Assembly (NCBI GenBank): GCA_032433765.1
Contig: JAVIAB010000041.1
Coordinates: 76,861,835-76,925,834, forward strand
DNA length: 64,000 nt
Source: Megaustenia siamemsis
Lineage: Eukaryota; Mollusca; Gastropoda; Stylommatophora; Ariophantidae
Reading direction: 5' to 3'
Both the position numbers and the translations under genes were made by a program. The notes under the pieces are model-generated. The model searched no databases, was not told the origin of the DNA, and saw nothing but the letters and a program-made list of their open reading frames with translations. Each line of letters opens with the position of its first letter. The first letter of the stretch is position 1. Below, piece after piece: positions 35,355 through 46,904 of this stretch.

Positions 35355-35978
35355 AGGCGCGGTGCCACTGAGTACGGGTTCGATCCCACTTCGGACCATA
35401 TATTGTTCTTCGTTTTTTTCTATTGTTGTTTGTCTGTCAATTTTTCCGAGTGCTAACACATACTACTTTGTTCTATTATTCCCTATTATCGCCTCGGAAG
35501 TTCCCCATATAATAATATTTATGTATTATTATTTGTACCCAGTATATAACCACTGGGAACTACTATTCGTGCTGTTTCGTCCAATAAATGTTTGTCTACA
35601 ACACAAGTATTCAGCCCTACTGGGAGATACTTGCATTAATAGGAAAGTACAAATATACAATTTATTTCCGGTCTGTGATCGTTACCCTATGCTATAGTCA
35701 TTGAGATCGCCTTTCGTGGAAGACACTACTGCAATAGCCAATTTTTTAGTTGGCTGCGTGGCAGTGTACCAAGCGTTCGGCTTCTCGTGGCAAGGCGCGG
35801 TGCCACTGAGTACGGGTTCGATCCCACTTCGGACCATATATTGTTCTTCGTTTTTTTCTATTGTTGTTTGTCTGTCAATTTTTCCGAGTGCTAACACATA
35901 CTACTTTGTTCTATTATTCCCTATTATCGCCTCGGAAGTTCCCCATATAATAATATTTATGTATTATTATTTGTACCC
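35355..35978 (+). repeat. 438-bp array, inverted terminal part (~1.4 units)
   Basis: At 35354 the array flips orientation: forward …GTATCTCCCA meets inverted AGGCGCGGTGCC…, with a 2-bp CA shared by both sides. The inverted block (tRNA-like segments now on the plus strand, one partial and one full at about 35749-35834) runs to …TTGTACCC at 35978, followed by the right TSD. Its sequence equals that of the direct units. Confidence 0.92.
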
Positions 35979-36575
35979 GTTACATATTATTAGCCTGTTT
36001 TCTTCACAAAATTGAATTAATCTTTCTCCTCTGTCATTTCTTTTTCCTAACCCATGATTTTCTATAACGGTCTTATATCTGCCTTTTCCCACTTTTGCGT
36101 TCATGTCACCCATTACAATCAAGATGTCTGTAGATTTCACTTGCTTCATAACTGTATTTAGATCTCCATAGTATGCTTCTATTTGTTCATCTGTATAGTC
36201 TTGAGTAGGTGCGTATGTCTGTATTTTTGCAATGTCAAATGGCTTTGCCTTCATTTTTATTAATATAATCCTATCATTGTATGTCACTTGAGTATTTATA
36301 TATTTTTGTAGTTTTCGTTTTTTTAGTATGCCTACCCCTCTTTGGTGTTCTGTATTGTTGCCTGAGTATATAAATGTATATTTATCGTCTTGTATGTATC
36401 CACTTTCCTTCCATCTTGTTTCTGGTATGCCTAAGATATCTATGTTTAATCGCTCTGCTTCTATCATAAGATTTTCTAGTTTTCCTTGTTGGTATAAGGT
36501 TCTAACATTCCATGTGGCTATTTTTATTTCGTTCCTAAAACAGTAGTTAGAATTTCTCTCCTTGGCTTTCTTTGG
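35979..36575 (-). mobile_element. RTE copy A, endonuclease N-terminal part
   Basis: Begins (right TSD) inside the EN code. The minus frame reads from about 36550: KIATWNVRTLYQQGKLENLM, DILGIPETRWKESG (catalytic Glu), QTYAPTQDY, LIVMGDMNAKVGKG (GD.N motif), NRLIICN at the insertion. These are the motif order and spacing of RTE-type apurinic endonucleases that nick target DNA. The frame is intact through this part, so the endonuclease was whole until the array landed in it. Upstream of 36560 no further coding is evident. Confidence 0.88.
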
Positions 36576-36714
36576 ACGGTTACGTATCCATTACTAGGCC
36601 TTGACTAATCATCAACATGCCTACCTAAAGTCAATATTTCTTTTCCAAACAAAATGAATATGTTATTATTTTTGGCTGCTTTGTGTATTACATGTTGTGT
36701 CTTTGTGATTTATC
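36576..36714. other. Short spacer, nothing recognised
   Basis: Contains no motif I can name. It separates two RTE copies in the same orientation. Confidence 0.3.
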
Positions 36715-38400
36715 ATCATCATTGAGTGTCGTCTCCGCATGGAAGGTTGGCTACCATGAATCTCCATTCAGCTTTGCCTTTTGCTTTGACGTTGCTGGTT
36801 GTCATACTCTAATGTGTCCTATCTTTTGATGATACTCGTCCATGTTAGACTTGGTCTGCCTTTTTTACCTTGTATTTTCCCTTCCAAGATTACTTTTAGT
36901 AGGCTGCTATTTCTTTTAACATACCCCACAAATCGTATTTGTCTTGTTTGAATTGTGTTTATTAGTTCTCTTTTCATTTTTAGTTCTTTTAAGACTTCAT
37001 CGTTTGTTTTCTTTTCTTTCCTTCCAATTCTACCTATTCTTATAAAAATCCACATTTCTGAGGTTTACATTTTCTGTTCTGTTTTCTTCTCTAATGCGCA
37101 TGTTTCTGTGCCATACAGGAATGTTGAACAAATATAACATTTTGTTATCATTAGATTTAGCCCTGGTGTTATTTGTTTCAAAATTAATATATTTTCATGG
37201 CATTTAAATTATTTTTTTCATTCCTATTCTTTTATTTCAATGTTCCAGCTTCCATCACTGGTTATAGTATGTCCAAGGTAGTTGTAGCTCTGAACTATCT
37301 CCAGATCTATACCTTCAACTTTGATATCAACTTGTATTTTTTGAGCATTTTCTTTTATTATGATCATAATATTAGTCTTTTTTTAATATTCATATATAAT
37401 CTTTGCTAGTCATGTTTATTTCATTAATTAATTGTTGTAGATCTTTAGGGTTTTCTGCTAGTAGAACAGTATCATCAGCATATCTAAGGTTATTAATTAT
37501 CTGTCCATTAATGTTTAGGCCTGGCATCTCTGTGAAGTTTTTAAAGATGTGTTCAGTGCATAGATTGAACAAGCTCAGTGTTTGGATGCATCAATGTCTT
37601 ATTTCTCTTTTTATGACAAAGTGTGTCGTGTTTTATTTGTTATATTTTATTAGTTTGCGACTGTTAGACTGTTTGCACCCAGTATAAATTGCATATTTAT
37701 TGAATGTTTGTCTGTGTCTTCTATATGTATATCCTTTATACAGTCTATATGCATGGTTGTTTATGATGTATGGTTGACTTTTGTGTTGTACTGGGTGGAC
37801 ATAAAAACATTGTTTAGATTGTGATAGATTATTAAAGACTGAATAGAGACAATTTTCGAGGATAATCATGAAATGATGCACAAAAGGGAAGAATAAAGAC
37901 ATATATTGAACAAAGAATCGTGTTACTCCTATGGGTGTTATAGGATCAGTCGGGCCTACAGTTTGGTTTTGGTCTTATTGCATGTTCCTTCTTCTTTGTC
38001 CTCGATGTCTTCGAACAAAAGGCTTTGGTGTGGTCTATAAAAGCAAGCATGTATTGGCTTGTTTATGTCTTTGTACTTTTAATGTCCTCATGCAGAATAT
38101 GGCTTCTTTTGCCCAACTGGTTTTTCTAAATCCAAATTGTTGTTCTTCTAATTCAATATTGATTTTATTCTGAATCCTTCCTTGTATATCTTTTCGAAAG
38201 ATTATTAGATTGTTTTCCAAATAAAACAATATTGATGCTTTATTTTCCCGAAGCTGCCATTTTCTATTATGTTCTTCATTTTTAGCTCTTTTATTACTTT
38301 ACCATTCATGTCATCCATTACAATTAAAATGACAGATAACCTCACTTGTTTGATAATTGTTCGTAATTTATTAAAGGGTGTTAAACAAAAACGAGGAATA
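36715..38400 (-). mobile_element. RTE copy C, decayed
   Basis: 3' tail ATCATCATCATTGAG at about 36714-36727 and, right to left, pieces of EN (IVMDDMNGKV at ~38320), RT fingers (IQGRIQNKINIELEEQQFGF at ~38190), the YADD block (LRYADDTVLLAENPKDLQQL at ~37490), and C-terminal RIGRIGRKEKKTNDEVLK, GKIQGKKGRPSLTWTS. Many frameshifts. A ~240-bp unrelated segment (37775-38012) interrupts the palm. Confidence 0.8.
37775..38012 (+). mobile_element. ~230-bp repeat nested in RTE copy C
   Basis: GTGTTGTACTGGGTGGACAT…TTGTTTAGATTGTGATA…GAATAGAGA…GATAATCATGAAATGATG…GGATCAGTC…GCATGTTCCTTCT also occurs at 51862-52400, where an extra ~330 bp with RT C-terminal code lies in the middle. It therefore looks like the 3' end of another LINE with an internal deletion. 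No TSD was established. Confidence 0.6.
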
Positions 38401-38532
38401 CAAAGGATACTCTAAGTAGATTAATTAGGAAACAAGGATCAACAATGGGCTTAAGAATAAACAAGACATCCAAGACCCAGCAATGAATAGACATAGATAG
38501 ATGTGATTCCTACCTTAGGTATTAGTATTAGA

Positions 38533-38595
38533 GACAGAGTGGAATGGTGCTCCATAGTAGCCAACCTTCGATGCGGAGACGGCACTCAATAAATA
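38533..38595 (+). mobile_element. Extreme 3' end of an RTE copy
   Basis: AGAGTGGAATGGTGCTCC…GTAGCCAACCTTCGATGCGGAGACGGCACTCAATAAATA matches the terminal codons (…VANLRCGDGTQ stop) and start of the tail of the RTE family in plus orientation. Only about 60 bp are recognisable. Confidence 0.7.
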
Positions 38596-38599
38596 AATG

Positions 38600-39380
38600 A
38601 AATGCTGATGATACAGTCTTAATCGCTAAGTGAAAAATGAGTTACAATAAATGCTAGACATTATAGTGAAAGTAAGCCAAAATAAAAGACTCAGCCTCAA
38701 TATTAAAAAGACAGAAATAATGGTAGCAACAGAGAAAAAGACTTCACCGCCATGCACAATAAAGACAAGTGAGAGAATATTTAAACAGGTATATAAATTT
38801 AAATATCTGTGAACATAGTTAACCTCAAATGGTATATATAGATATCATAGATGAGTGGCAGAACGGCTCAGGCAAAAGCATCATTCCAAAAAATGAGGAA
38901 GATATTGTGAAATCCATTTTTGACAATAGAAATAAGATTTGGAGTTATGTAGAGCCAATATTAAATATAGATGTGAATCAAGGACAATAGGACGACAGAC
39001 AAGAAAATCACTTCAGGCTGTAGAAATGTAACTTTACAGCAGAATGTTGAAAATATCACGGACAGCTAAGAAGAGTAATAAAACGTTCAGAAAAAACTCA
39101 AAGCAAAAATAGAGCTAAAATTCAATATTAGAAATAAACAATCATCATTTTCTGGCCAGTAATGAAAAGGGAACAGCTGGGAATATATTGTAGCAACTGT
39201 GTTAATTGAGGGACAAAGAGATAGAGGGAAAGAAAGAGAAAATATTCTAGACGGCTTAATTAAGAGACTGGCTTGGCAGATGTTCAACTACATAAATAAT
39301 AAGTAACTGTCGAGATCGAAAGTTGTAGAGAGACATGATCACCTACGTCAGCAGGCATAATACTTGATGATAATGAATTT
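38600..39380 (+). mobile_element. Decayed LINE-C RT fragment
   Basis: Opens with NADDTVLIAK-like code (GCTGATGATACAGTC at 38604). It continues through the thumb with numerous stops and ends CAGGCATAATACTTGATGATAATG. It is collinear with 18412-18983 over its 3' 500 bp (shared GACGACAGACAAGAAAATCAC, AATAACTGTCGAGATCGAA, and AGAGACATGATCAC/AGAGACATGACCAC). It lies just left of the palindrome's TSD. Confidence 0.7.
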
Positions 39381-39398
39381 TAACGACGGTATCGTAAT

Positions 39399-39404
39399 TT
39401 AGGA
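39399..39404. repeat. Left TSD TTAGGA of the palindrome
   Basis: TTAGGA immediately precedes AGTAGTATAC. The same hexamer in the same orientation follows GTATACTACT at 50866-50871. Confidence 0.85.
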
Positions 39405-39860
39405 AGTAGTATACAAGGGTCCAACTGTTTATTATTTGGCCCGTAAATTAACAAAGATATATAGTAGGCGCGCGGCGCGCCTAATGTACTGTAGGCGCAG
39501 GGGGAGTTAACCGTGACAGCTGGTCCCAGTGACCCCGGAAGTGACCTGTTTATGTCTGGTGTATGCTGACTTTGGAGTTCTTTATGTACTTGATCGTTAG
39601 TGATAGGTTAGTAGATTATACAACATCAATGAAAAACAATCAATATAAAACAGAAGACAAAGATATATTTTATTCTTTTATTATCTCAATAGGTGTATAA
39701 CATACATTGATATTATATAACATTACAAAAATATTCAGTACACGAAGTAAATATATAGTACAAGGATAACATTTAGTTATACCTATGTAGTTGGGTGTCT
39801 GCTTAGCTAGGGTGAAACTGTTAGAGATTGCTGGGTAGTCTAAACTGGTAGTGTAAAGAG

Positions 39861-40241
39861 TTAAATATCTAGAGGTGTAGTCGAGACATTATCATCAGCT
39901 ACCTTTCTTTTTATATAGAAATAGGAAAGAGCATTTCTTGTTTGACTATAGGAAAATATGGAATTATTTAAGACTTTGAATCCTACATTTTTCCCACCCT
40001 TAGCCTTTTGCGTAGCGAGAACCTCTAAAAACATATCTTTATCTAATTTGTTGTGTTGCTTGCTTAGCCCTTTACAACTGATTTTATCGTAATCCCCACT
40101 ACAATGGTACGTCTTACTACATAAGCTAACAAGAGCTGTCCCTTCGTACTCTAGTTTAAAAAGCCCGGGCGTTCGTTTGGTGTACGCTTTAACACCCTTA
40201 CAGTTTATACATTCTGTTTTGCTAGTATGTTCATCGCAGCG
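39861..40241 (-). pseudogene. Polinton DNA polymerase B, C-terminal remnant (left arm)
   Basis: Minus frame of ~126 codons ending at TAA 39863-39861. It reads CINCKGVKAYTKRTPGLFKL, EYEGTALVSLCSKTYHC, ISCKGLSKQHNKLDKDMFLE, GFKVLNNSIFSYSQ and FYIKRKVADDNVSTTPLDI. The RTPGLFK(L/V)E, LCSKTYxC, S.KG, and KRKV…ST.PLDI blocks are characteristic of the last part of Polinton family-B polymerases. The catalytic palm motifs are absent. Upstream, coding is replaced by the 32-bp minisatellite. It is the exact mirror of 50029-50409. Confidence 0.85.
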
Positions 40242-40243
40242 AT

Positions 40244-40525
40244 GGGTGTATGGAGGTTGCCTAGTGTGTCATGATGGCTGTATAGGGGTCGTCTAGTGTG
40301 TTATGAGGGTTGTATAGGGGTCGGCTAGTATGTCGTGATGGGTGTACGGAGGGCGTTTAGTGTGTCATGATGGTTGTATAGAGGGCGTTTAGTGTGTCAT
40401 GAGGGTTGTATAGGGGTCGTCTAGTGTGCCATGATGGGTGTATGGAGGTCGTTTAGTGTATCGTGATGGGTGTATGGAGGTCGTCTACTGTGTCGTGAGG
40501 GGTGTATGGCGGTTGTCTGGTATAT
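40244..40525. repeat. 32-bp minisatellite, left arm (~9 copies)
   Basis: Units such as GTGTATGGAGGTCGTCTAGT followed by GTGTCATGATGG. It directly abuts the 5' edge of the polymerase remnant. The right arm copy (49718-50026) has one unit more. Confidence 0.9.
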
Positions 40526-41324
40526 CATACTTTAATCAACCAATAAGAAAACATGAAAAAACGAAGGAATTCAACATTACTTATCTTAACTACTTTACAT
40601 CAATACAGTTTAATAACGTGTTATCGTTAAGTCTTACCATACTTTAAGAGAAAACATTCAAACTTACAGCGTAAAATATAGTCTCAATCATCTACACCGA
40701 ATATAACCTGTTATCGATAAGCCTTAACATACGTTAAGAGAAAACAAGCCAACTTACGGTGCAAAACTCCGCTAGAGTGAACAGTAACTTTCCTTGAATC
40801 AACCAAACTTATAACGCCGTCTAGTTTAAATATAACCTGGTAAGAAATGAATAAATTAGCCAATCAGCGAGTGACTATGCCAACATCGACTGATACCTGG
40901 ATCAACCAATCAGAGAAGAGTATTAGTATAGGAGGCGGAGCAAAGAAATGACTGACAGGTGGATTAACCAATCAGAGAAGTGCGTTAGCCCAAGCGTAGG
41001 TAGTGGCTGTCGGGTCAGCAGTGGGGGAAAAATGCGGGGTGGTGGATTACTTGAACTCATTTTGACCCCTGAGCCAATTCCAGAGGAGTTCTATGACCTC
41101 ATTTTGACCGCTGAAGGCTTTAATACCAATGTTGCCCACTTCAACGAACGACAGACATCATTAAAGGTGATTACTTCAGCTCTTAGACTTTGGAGTTCCA
41201 TATCTTTATCACTTGATTGAATGACAGACAACAGTAAAGATAATCATTTCAGGTAAGAAAACTTAGTTCCAAACCCTAATATTTATACTCATAGTCACAA
41301 ATTTTGATGCAAAACCCTAACAAT
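40526..41324. other. Unique part of left arm
   Basis: Non-repetitive arm sequence with two short direct phrases (TAACGTGTTATCGTTAAG / CCTGTTATCGATAAGCCTTA) and CCAATCAG/CAATCAGAGAAG strings repeated three to four times. A 90-codon frame at 40948-41220 exists in both arms. I recognise no domain in it. Confidence 0.45.
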
Positions 41325-43110
41325 TTAGTCCCAAAGTGATACTAGTTCGACACGACAGTCGTAAATGTTATATGCAAAGTCCAAAAGTTTGTCAAAAAGA
41401 TAACCTAAACTCAAAATAGTTAGACACAAAGCCCAACAATTTATATGCAAAGTCTAAAAAGTTACTCCAAAAGACAACTAATGTAACACTTAACCCCAAA
41501 ATTTCGTCGCATAACCAAACAGTTGAACTAAAAAGCCTAAAAATTTAGTCCCAAAGTGATACTAGTTCGACACAAAAGTCGTAAATGTTATATGCAAAGT
41601 CCAAAAGTTTGTCAAAAAGACAACCTTAACTCAAAATAGTTAGACACAAAGCCCAAAAATTTATATGCAAAGTCTAAAAAGTTACTCCAAAAGACAACTA
41701 ATGTAACACTTAACCCCAAAATTTCGTCGCATAACCAAACAGTTGAACTCAAAAGCCTAAAAATTTAGTCCCAAAGTGATACTAGTTCGACACAAAAGTC
41801 GTAAATGTTATATGCAAAGTCCAAAAGTTTGTCAAAAAGACAACCTTAACTCAAAATAGTTAGACACAAAGCCCAACAATTTATATGCAAAGTCTAAAAA
41901 GTTACTCCAAAAGACAACTAATGTAACACTTAACCCCAAAATTTCGTCTCATAACCAAACAGTTGAACTCAAAAGCCTAAAAATTTAGGCCCAAAGTCGT
42001 AATTGTTCGACACAAAAGTCGTAAATGTTATATGCAAAATCCAAAAGTTTGTCAAAAAGACAACCCAAACTCAAAATAGTTAGACACAAAGCCCAACAAT
42101 TTATATGCAAAGTCCAAAAAGTTACTCCCAAAGGCAACTAATGTAACACTTAACCCCAAAATTTCGTCGCATAACCAAACAGTTGAACTCAAAAGCCTAA
42201 AAATTTAGTCCCAAAGTGATACTAGTTCGACACAAAAGTCGTAAATGTTATATGCAAAGTCCAAAAGTTTGTCAAAAAGACAACCTTAACTCAAAATAGT
42301 TAGACACAAAGCCCAACAATTTATATGCAAAGTCTAAAAAGTTACTCCAAAAGACAACTAATGTAACACTTAAACCCAAAATTTCGTCTCATAACCAAAC
42401 AGTTGAACTCAAAAGCCTAAAAATTTAGTCCCAAAGTCGTAATTGTTCGACACAAAAGTCGTAAATGTTATATGCAAAATCCAAAAGTTTGTCAAAAAGA
42501 CAACCCAAACTCAAAATAGTTAGACACAAAGCCCAACAATTTATATGCAAAGTCCAAAAAGTTACTCCCAAAGGCAACTAATGTAACACTTAACCCCAAA
42601 ATTTCGTCGCATAACCAAACAGTTGAACTCAAAAGCCTAAAAATTTAGTCCCAAAGGCGTAATTGTTCGACACGAAAGTCGTAAATGTTATATGCAAAGT
42701 CCAAAAGTTTGTCAAAAAGACAACCTAAACTCAAAATAGTTAGACACGAAAGGTCAAAAAAGTATATGCAAAGTCCAAAATGTTACGTCAAAAGACAACT
42801 AATATAACAACAAGCCCTAAAATTTCGTCGCGTAACCAAAAAGTTGAACTCAAAACCCTACAAAATTTAAACCCAAAGGCAAAATAGTTAGACACGAAAG
42901 ACCAAATAGTTATATTCAAAGTCCAAAAGTTTGTCAAAAGACAACCCAAACTCAAAAGTTTGTCAAAAAGACAACCCAAACTCAAAATAGTTAGCCATGG
43001 AAGGTCAAAAAGGTATACTCAAAGTCCAAAATGTTACTTCAAAAGACAACTAATATAACAACAAGCCCCAAAACTTCGTCTCATAACCAAAAAGTTGAAC
43101 TCAAAACCCT
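41325..43110. repeat. 220-bp tandem repeat, left arm (7 units plus decayed copies)
   Basis: Units are exactly 220 bp apart (41341, 41561, 41781, 42001, 42221, 42441, 42661). Each is made of two diverged ~110-bp halves sharing TTATATGCAAAGTC(C/T)AAAA and AGACAAC. Two variants alternate: CCCAAAGTGATACTAGTTCG and CCCAAAGTCGTAATTGTTCG. The inner end (42720-43110) is shorter and more diverged. Confidence 0.93.
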
Positions 43111-43589
43111 AAAAAGTGTCCACTTATCAACCAAAGTCTTTAATACAGCTGAGACAACCCTAATAAATAATTACAATTTACTAAAAATGTTGCCCTTGAT
43201 GATAGTTGCGACTATGTCTAAATCATTATTGAAAATATTCATAGAACTCTAGTAAAAACCAAACACACTAAAACACCACATTGAAATAATGAACTTAAAG
43301 TTCACGCCCCTGTCACAACTCTGCTAAGAAAAGTACTGCAAAGCATGAAAGTTATGTCCCCTGATATAACTCTACTAAACGAAAGTATTACCAAACACGT
43401 AGGTTATACTCCTACCATAACCCACTAAGAAAAACAAGATTTTGCTTAAAATACCACATTTATGATTGTTACGCCCCTTGTCCCTTTATGAGGGGACGCC
43501 CATGAAACTGTTAGAAATAGTAAATTTAACCTAGTGGCATACCCCAGATGTTATATTAGACATCCCCATAGCAAAAATTTAATTAAAAC

Positions 43590-44905
43590 TCACTTTTGAA
43601 ATTACTACCCCTGTACCCATTTTTGGCGGTTACACCCATGAAACTGTTAAAAATAGTCAATTTAACATCTAGACATACCACAAACTTTATATTAAACATC
43701 TCCGTATCAAGAATTTACATAAAAACCACTTTTATGAGTGTTGCCCCCTTACCCATTTTTGGCGGTTACGCCCATGAAACTGTTAAAAATAGTAAATTTA
43801 ACATATAGACATACCCTAAACTTTATATTAACCATCTCCGTATCAAGAATTTACATAAAAACAACTTTTGAAATTACTACCCCAGTACCCATTTTTGGCG
43901 GTTACGCCCACGAAACTGTTAAAAATAGTCAATTTAACATATAGACATACCCCAAACTTTATCTTAAGCATCCCCATATCAAGAATTTACATAAAAACAA
44001 CTTTTGAAATTACTACCCCTGTGCCCATTTTTGGCGGTTACGCCCATGAAACTGTTAAAAATAGTAAATTTAACATCTAGACATACCCCAAACTTTATAT
44101 TAAGCATCCCCATATCAAGAATTTACATAAAAACAACTTTTGAAATTACTACCCCTGTGCCCATTTTTGGCGGTTACGCCCATGAAACTGTTAAAAATAG
44201 TAAATTTAACATCTAGACATACCCCAAACTTTATATTAAACATCTCCGTATCAAGAATTTACATAAAAACAGCTTTTGAAATTACTACCCCTGTACCCAT
44301 TTTTGGCGGTTACGCCCATGAAATCGATAGAAAATAGTCAATTTAACATCTAGACATACCCCAAACTTCATTTTAGTCATCCCCATATCAAGAATTTACA
44401 TAAAAATCACTTTTGACATTACTACCCCTGTACCCATTTTTGGTGGTTACGCCCATGAAATCGATAAAAAATTGAAATTTAACACCTAGACATACCCCAA
44501 ACTTTATAATAAACATCCCCGTATCAAGAATTTACATAAAAACAACTTTTGAAATTACTACCCCAGTACCCATTTTTGGCGGTTACGCCCATGAAACTGT
44601 TAAAAATAGTAAATTTAACATCTAGACATACCCCAAACTTTATATTAAACATCCCCGTATCAAGAATTTACATAAAAACAACTTTTGAAATTACTACCCC
44701 AGTACCCATTTTTGGCGGTTACGCCCATGAAACTGTTAAAAATAGTCAATTTAACATCTAGACATACCACAAACTTTATATTAAGCATCCCCATATCAAG
44801 AATTTACATAAAAATCACTTTTGAAATTACTACCCCTGTACCCATTTTTGGCGGTTACGCCCATGAAATCGATAAAAAATTAAAATTTAACCTATTGGTA
44901 TACCT
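43590..44905. repeat. 136-bp tandem repeat, left arm (~10 units)
   Basis: Units of about 136 bp with the anchor ACCCATTTTTGGCGGTTACG followed by CCCATGAAAC(TG). It recurs at 43615, 43753, 43887, 44023, 44159, 44296, 44432, 44567, 44703 and 44839 approximately. Frames of 65-78 codons in each unit are by-products. Confidence 0.93.
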
Positions 44906-44964
44906 CAAACATAATATTTGACACGCCCATGTATCAAATTTACCTGAAAAATCAATCAAAAATT

Positions 44965-45188
44965 AGTAGTATACATTGGCACTTAGGATGGATAGACTAT
45001 AAGGAAAAACGGTAGACTCTCATATAAGGAAAAAACCGCACCAAAAAATGTGCCTCGATCTGCGGGTAGACTATTTATATAAGGAATATTCCTGGCGGCA
45101 GAAAAAACTGCCGGTAGACTATTTATATAAGGAATATTCTGCCGCTGGCGGGAGAATTACGCAACCTAATTTGACATTGTATACTACT
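44965..45188. other. 224-bp core of the palindrome with its own 10-bp inverted ends
   Basis: The core begins AGTAGTATAC (44965-44974) and ends GTATACTACT (45179-45188), the same decamer that bounds the whole element. Inside are repeated GGTAGACTATTTATATAAGG AATATTC phrases (about 45064 and 45113) and GC-rich inverted strings (CTGGCGGCAG/CTGCCGG). Either a miniature element with the same termini or an old terminus pair. Confidence 0.8.
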
Positions 45189-45259
45189 AATTTTTGATTG
45201 ATTTTTCAGGTAAATTTGATACATGGGCGTGTCAAATATTATGTTTGAGGTATACCAAT

Positions 45260-46425
45260 AGGTTAAATTTTAATTTTTTATCGATTTCATGGGCGTAACC
45301 GCCAAAAATGGGTACAGGGGTAGTAATTTCAAAAGTGATTTTTATGTAAATTCTTGATATGGGGATGCTTAATATAAAGTTTGTGGTATGTCTAGATGTT
45401 AAATTGACTATTTTTAACAGTTTCATGGGCGTAACCGCCAAAAATGGGTACTGGGGTAGTAATTTCAAAAGTTGTTTTTATGTAAATTCTTGATACGGGG
45501 ATGTTTATTATAAAGTTTGGGGTATGTCTAGATGTTAAATTTACTATTTTTAACAGTTTCATGGGCGTAACCGCCAAAAATGGGTACTGGGGTAGTAATT
45601 TCAAAAGTTGTTTTTATGTAAATTCTTGATACGGGGATGTTTATTATAAAGTTTGGGGTATGTCTAGGTGTTAAATTTCAATTTTTTATCGATTTCATGG
45701 GCGTAACCGCCAAAAATGGGTACAGGGGTAGTAATGTCAAAAGTGATTTTTATGTAAATTCTTGATATAGGGATGACTAAAATGAAGTTTGGGGTATGTC
45801 TAGATGTTAAATTGACTATTTTCTATCGATTTCATGGGCGTAACCGTTAAAAATGGGTACAGGGGTGGTAATTTCAAAAGCTGTTTTTATGTAAATTCTT
45901 GATACGGAGATGTTTAATATAAAGTTTGGGGTATGTCTAGATGTTAAATTTACTATTTTTAACAGTTTCATGGGCGTAACTGCCAAAAATGGGCACAGGG
46001 GTAGTAATTTCAAAAGTTGTTTTTATGTAAATTCTTTATATGGGGATGCTTAATATAAAGTTTGGGGTATGTCTATATGTTAAATTGACTATTTTTAACA
46101 GTTTCGTGGGCGTAACCGCCAAAAATGGGTACTGGGGTAGTAATTTCAAAAGTTGTTTTTATGTAAATTCTTGATACGGAGATGGTTAATATAAAGTTTA
46201 GGGTATGTCTATATGTTAAATTTACTATTTTTAACAGTTTCATGGGCGTAACCGCCAAAAATGGGTAAGGGGGCAACACTCATAAAAGTGGTTTTTATGT
46301 AAATTCTTGATACGGAGATGTTTAATATAAAGTTTGTGGTATGTCTAGATGTTAAATTGACTATTTTTAACAGTTTCATGGGTGTAACCGCCAAAAATGG
46401 GTACAGGGGTAGTAATTTCAAAAGT
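45260..46425. repeat. 136-bp tandem repeat, right arm (~9 units)
   Basis: Reverse complement of the left-arm array with CGTAACCGCCAAAAATGGGT anchors near 45293, 45429, 45565, 45700, 45837, 45973, 46109, 46245 and 46384. It has one unit fewer than the left. Confidence 0.93.
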
Positions 46426-46904
46426 GAGTTTTAAGTAAATTTTTGCTATCGGGATGTCTAATATAACATCTGGGGTATGCCACTAGGTTAAATTTACTAT
46501 TTCTAACAGTTTCATGGGCGTCCCCTCATAAAGGGACAAGGGGCGTAACAATCATAAATGTGGTATTTTAAGCAAAATCTTGTTTTTCTTAGTGGGTTAT
46601 GGTAGGAGTATAACCTACGTGTTTGGTAATACTTTCGTTTAGTAGAGTTATAGCAGGGGACATAACTTTCATGCTTTGCAGTACTTTTCTTAGCAGAGTT
46701 GTGACAGGGGCGTGAACTTTAAGTTCATTCTTTCAATGTGGTGTTTTAGTGTGTTTGGTTTTTACTAGAGTTCTATGAATATTTTCAATAATGATTTAGA
46801 CATAGTCGCAACTATCATCAAGGGCAACATTTTTAGTAAATTGTAATTATTTATTAGGGTTGTCTCAGCTGTATTAAAAACTTTGGTTGATAAGTGGACA
46901 CTTT

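Noticed and set aside
27394..35697. Repeated 144-codon and 71-codon open frames in every 438-bp unit
   Set aside because: 438 is a multiple of three so one frame has only one stop per unit. The long frame starts at TTG, runs through the tRNA-like segment antisense or sense, and resembles no protein.
27170..35978. Hammerhead ribozyme in the 438-bp unit (…GACGAAACAGC… present)
   Set aside because: The only candidate upstream box is CTGAATA, which breaks an invariant position, and no stable stem II is visible between the boxes.
40948..41220. 90-codon frame in each palindrome arm as a gene
   Set aside because: Short, no domain, no conservation evidence. It spans repeated CAATCAGAGAAG strings. 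Kept only as arm sequence.
43596..46421. Serial 65-78 codon frames with a shared motif in the palindrome
   Set aside because: They follow the 136-bp repeat period and end at fixed stops; not independent genes.
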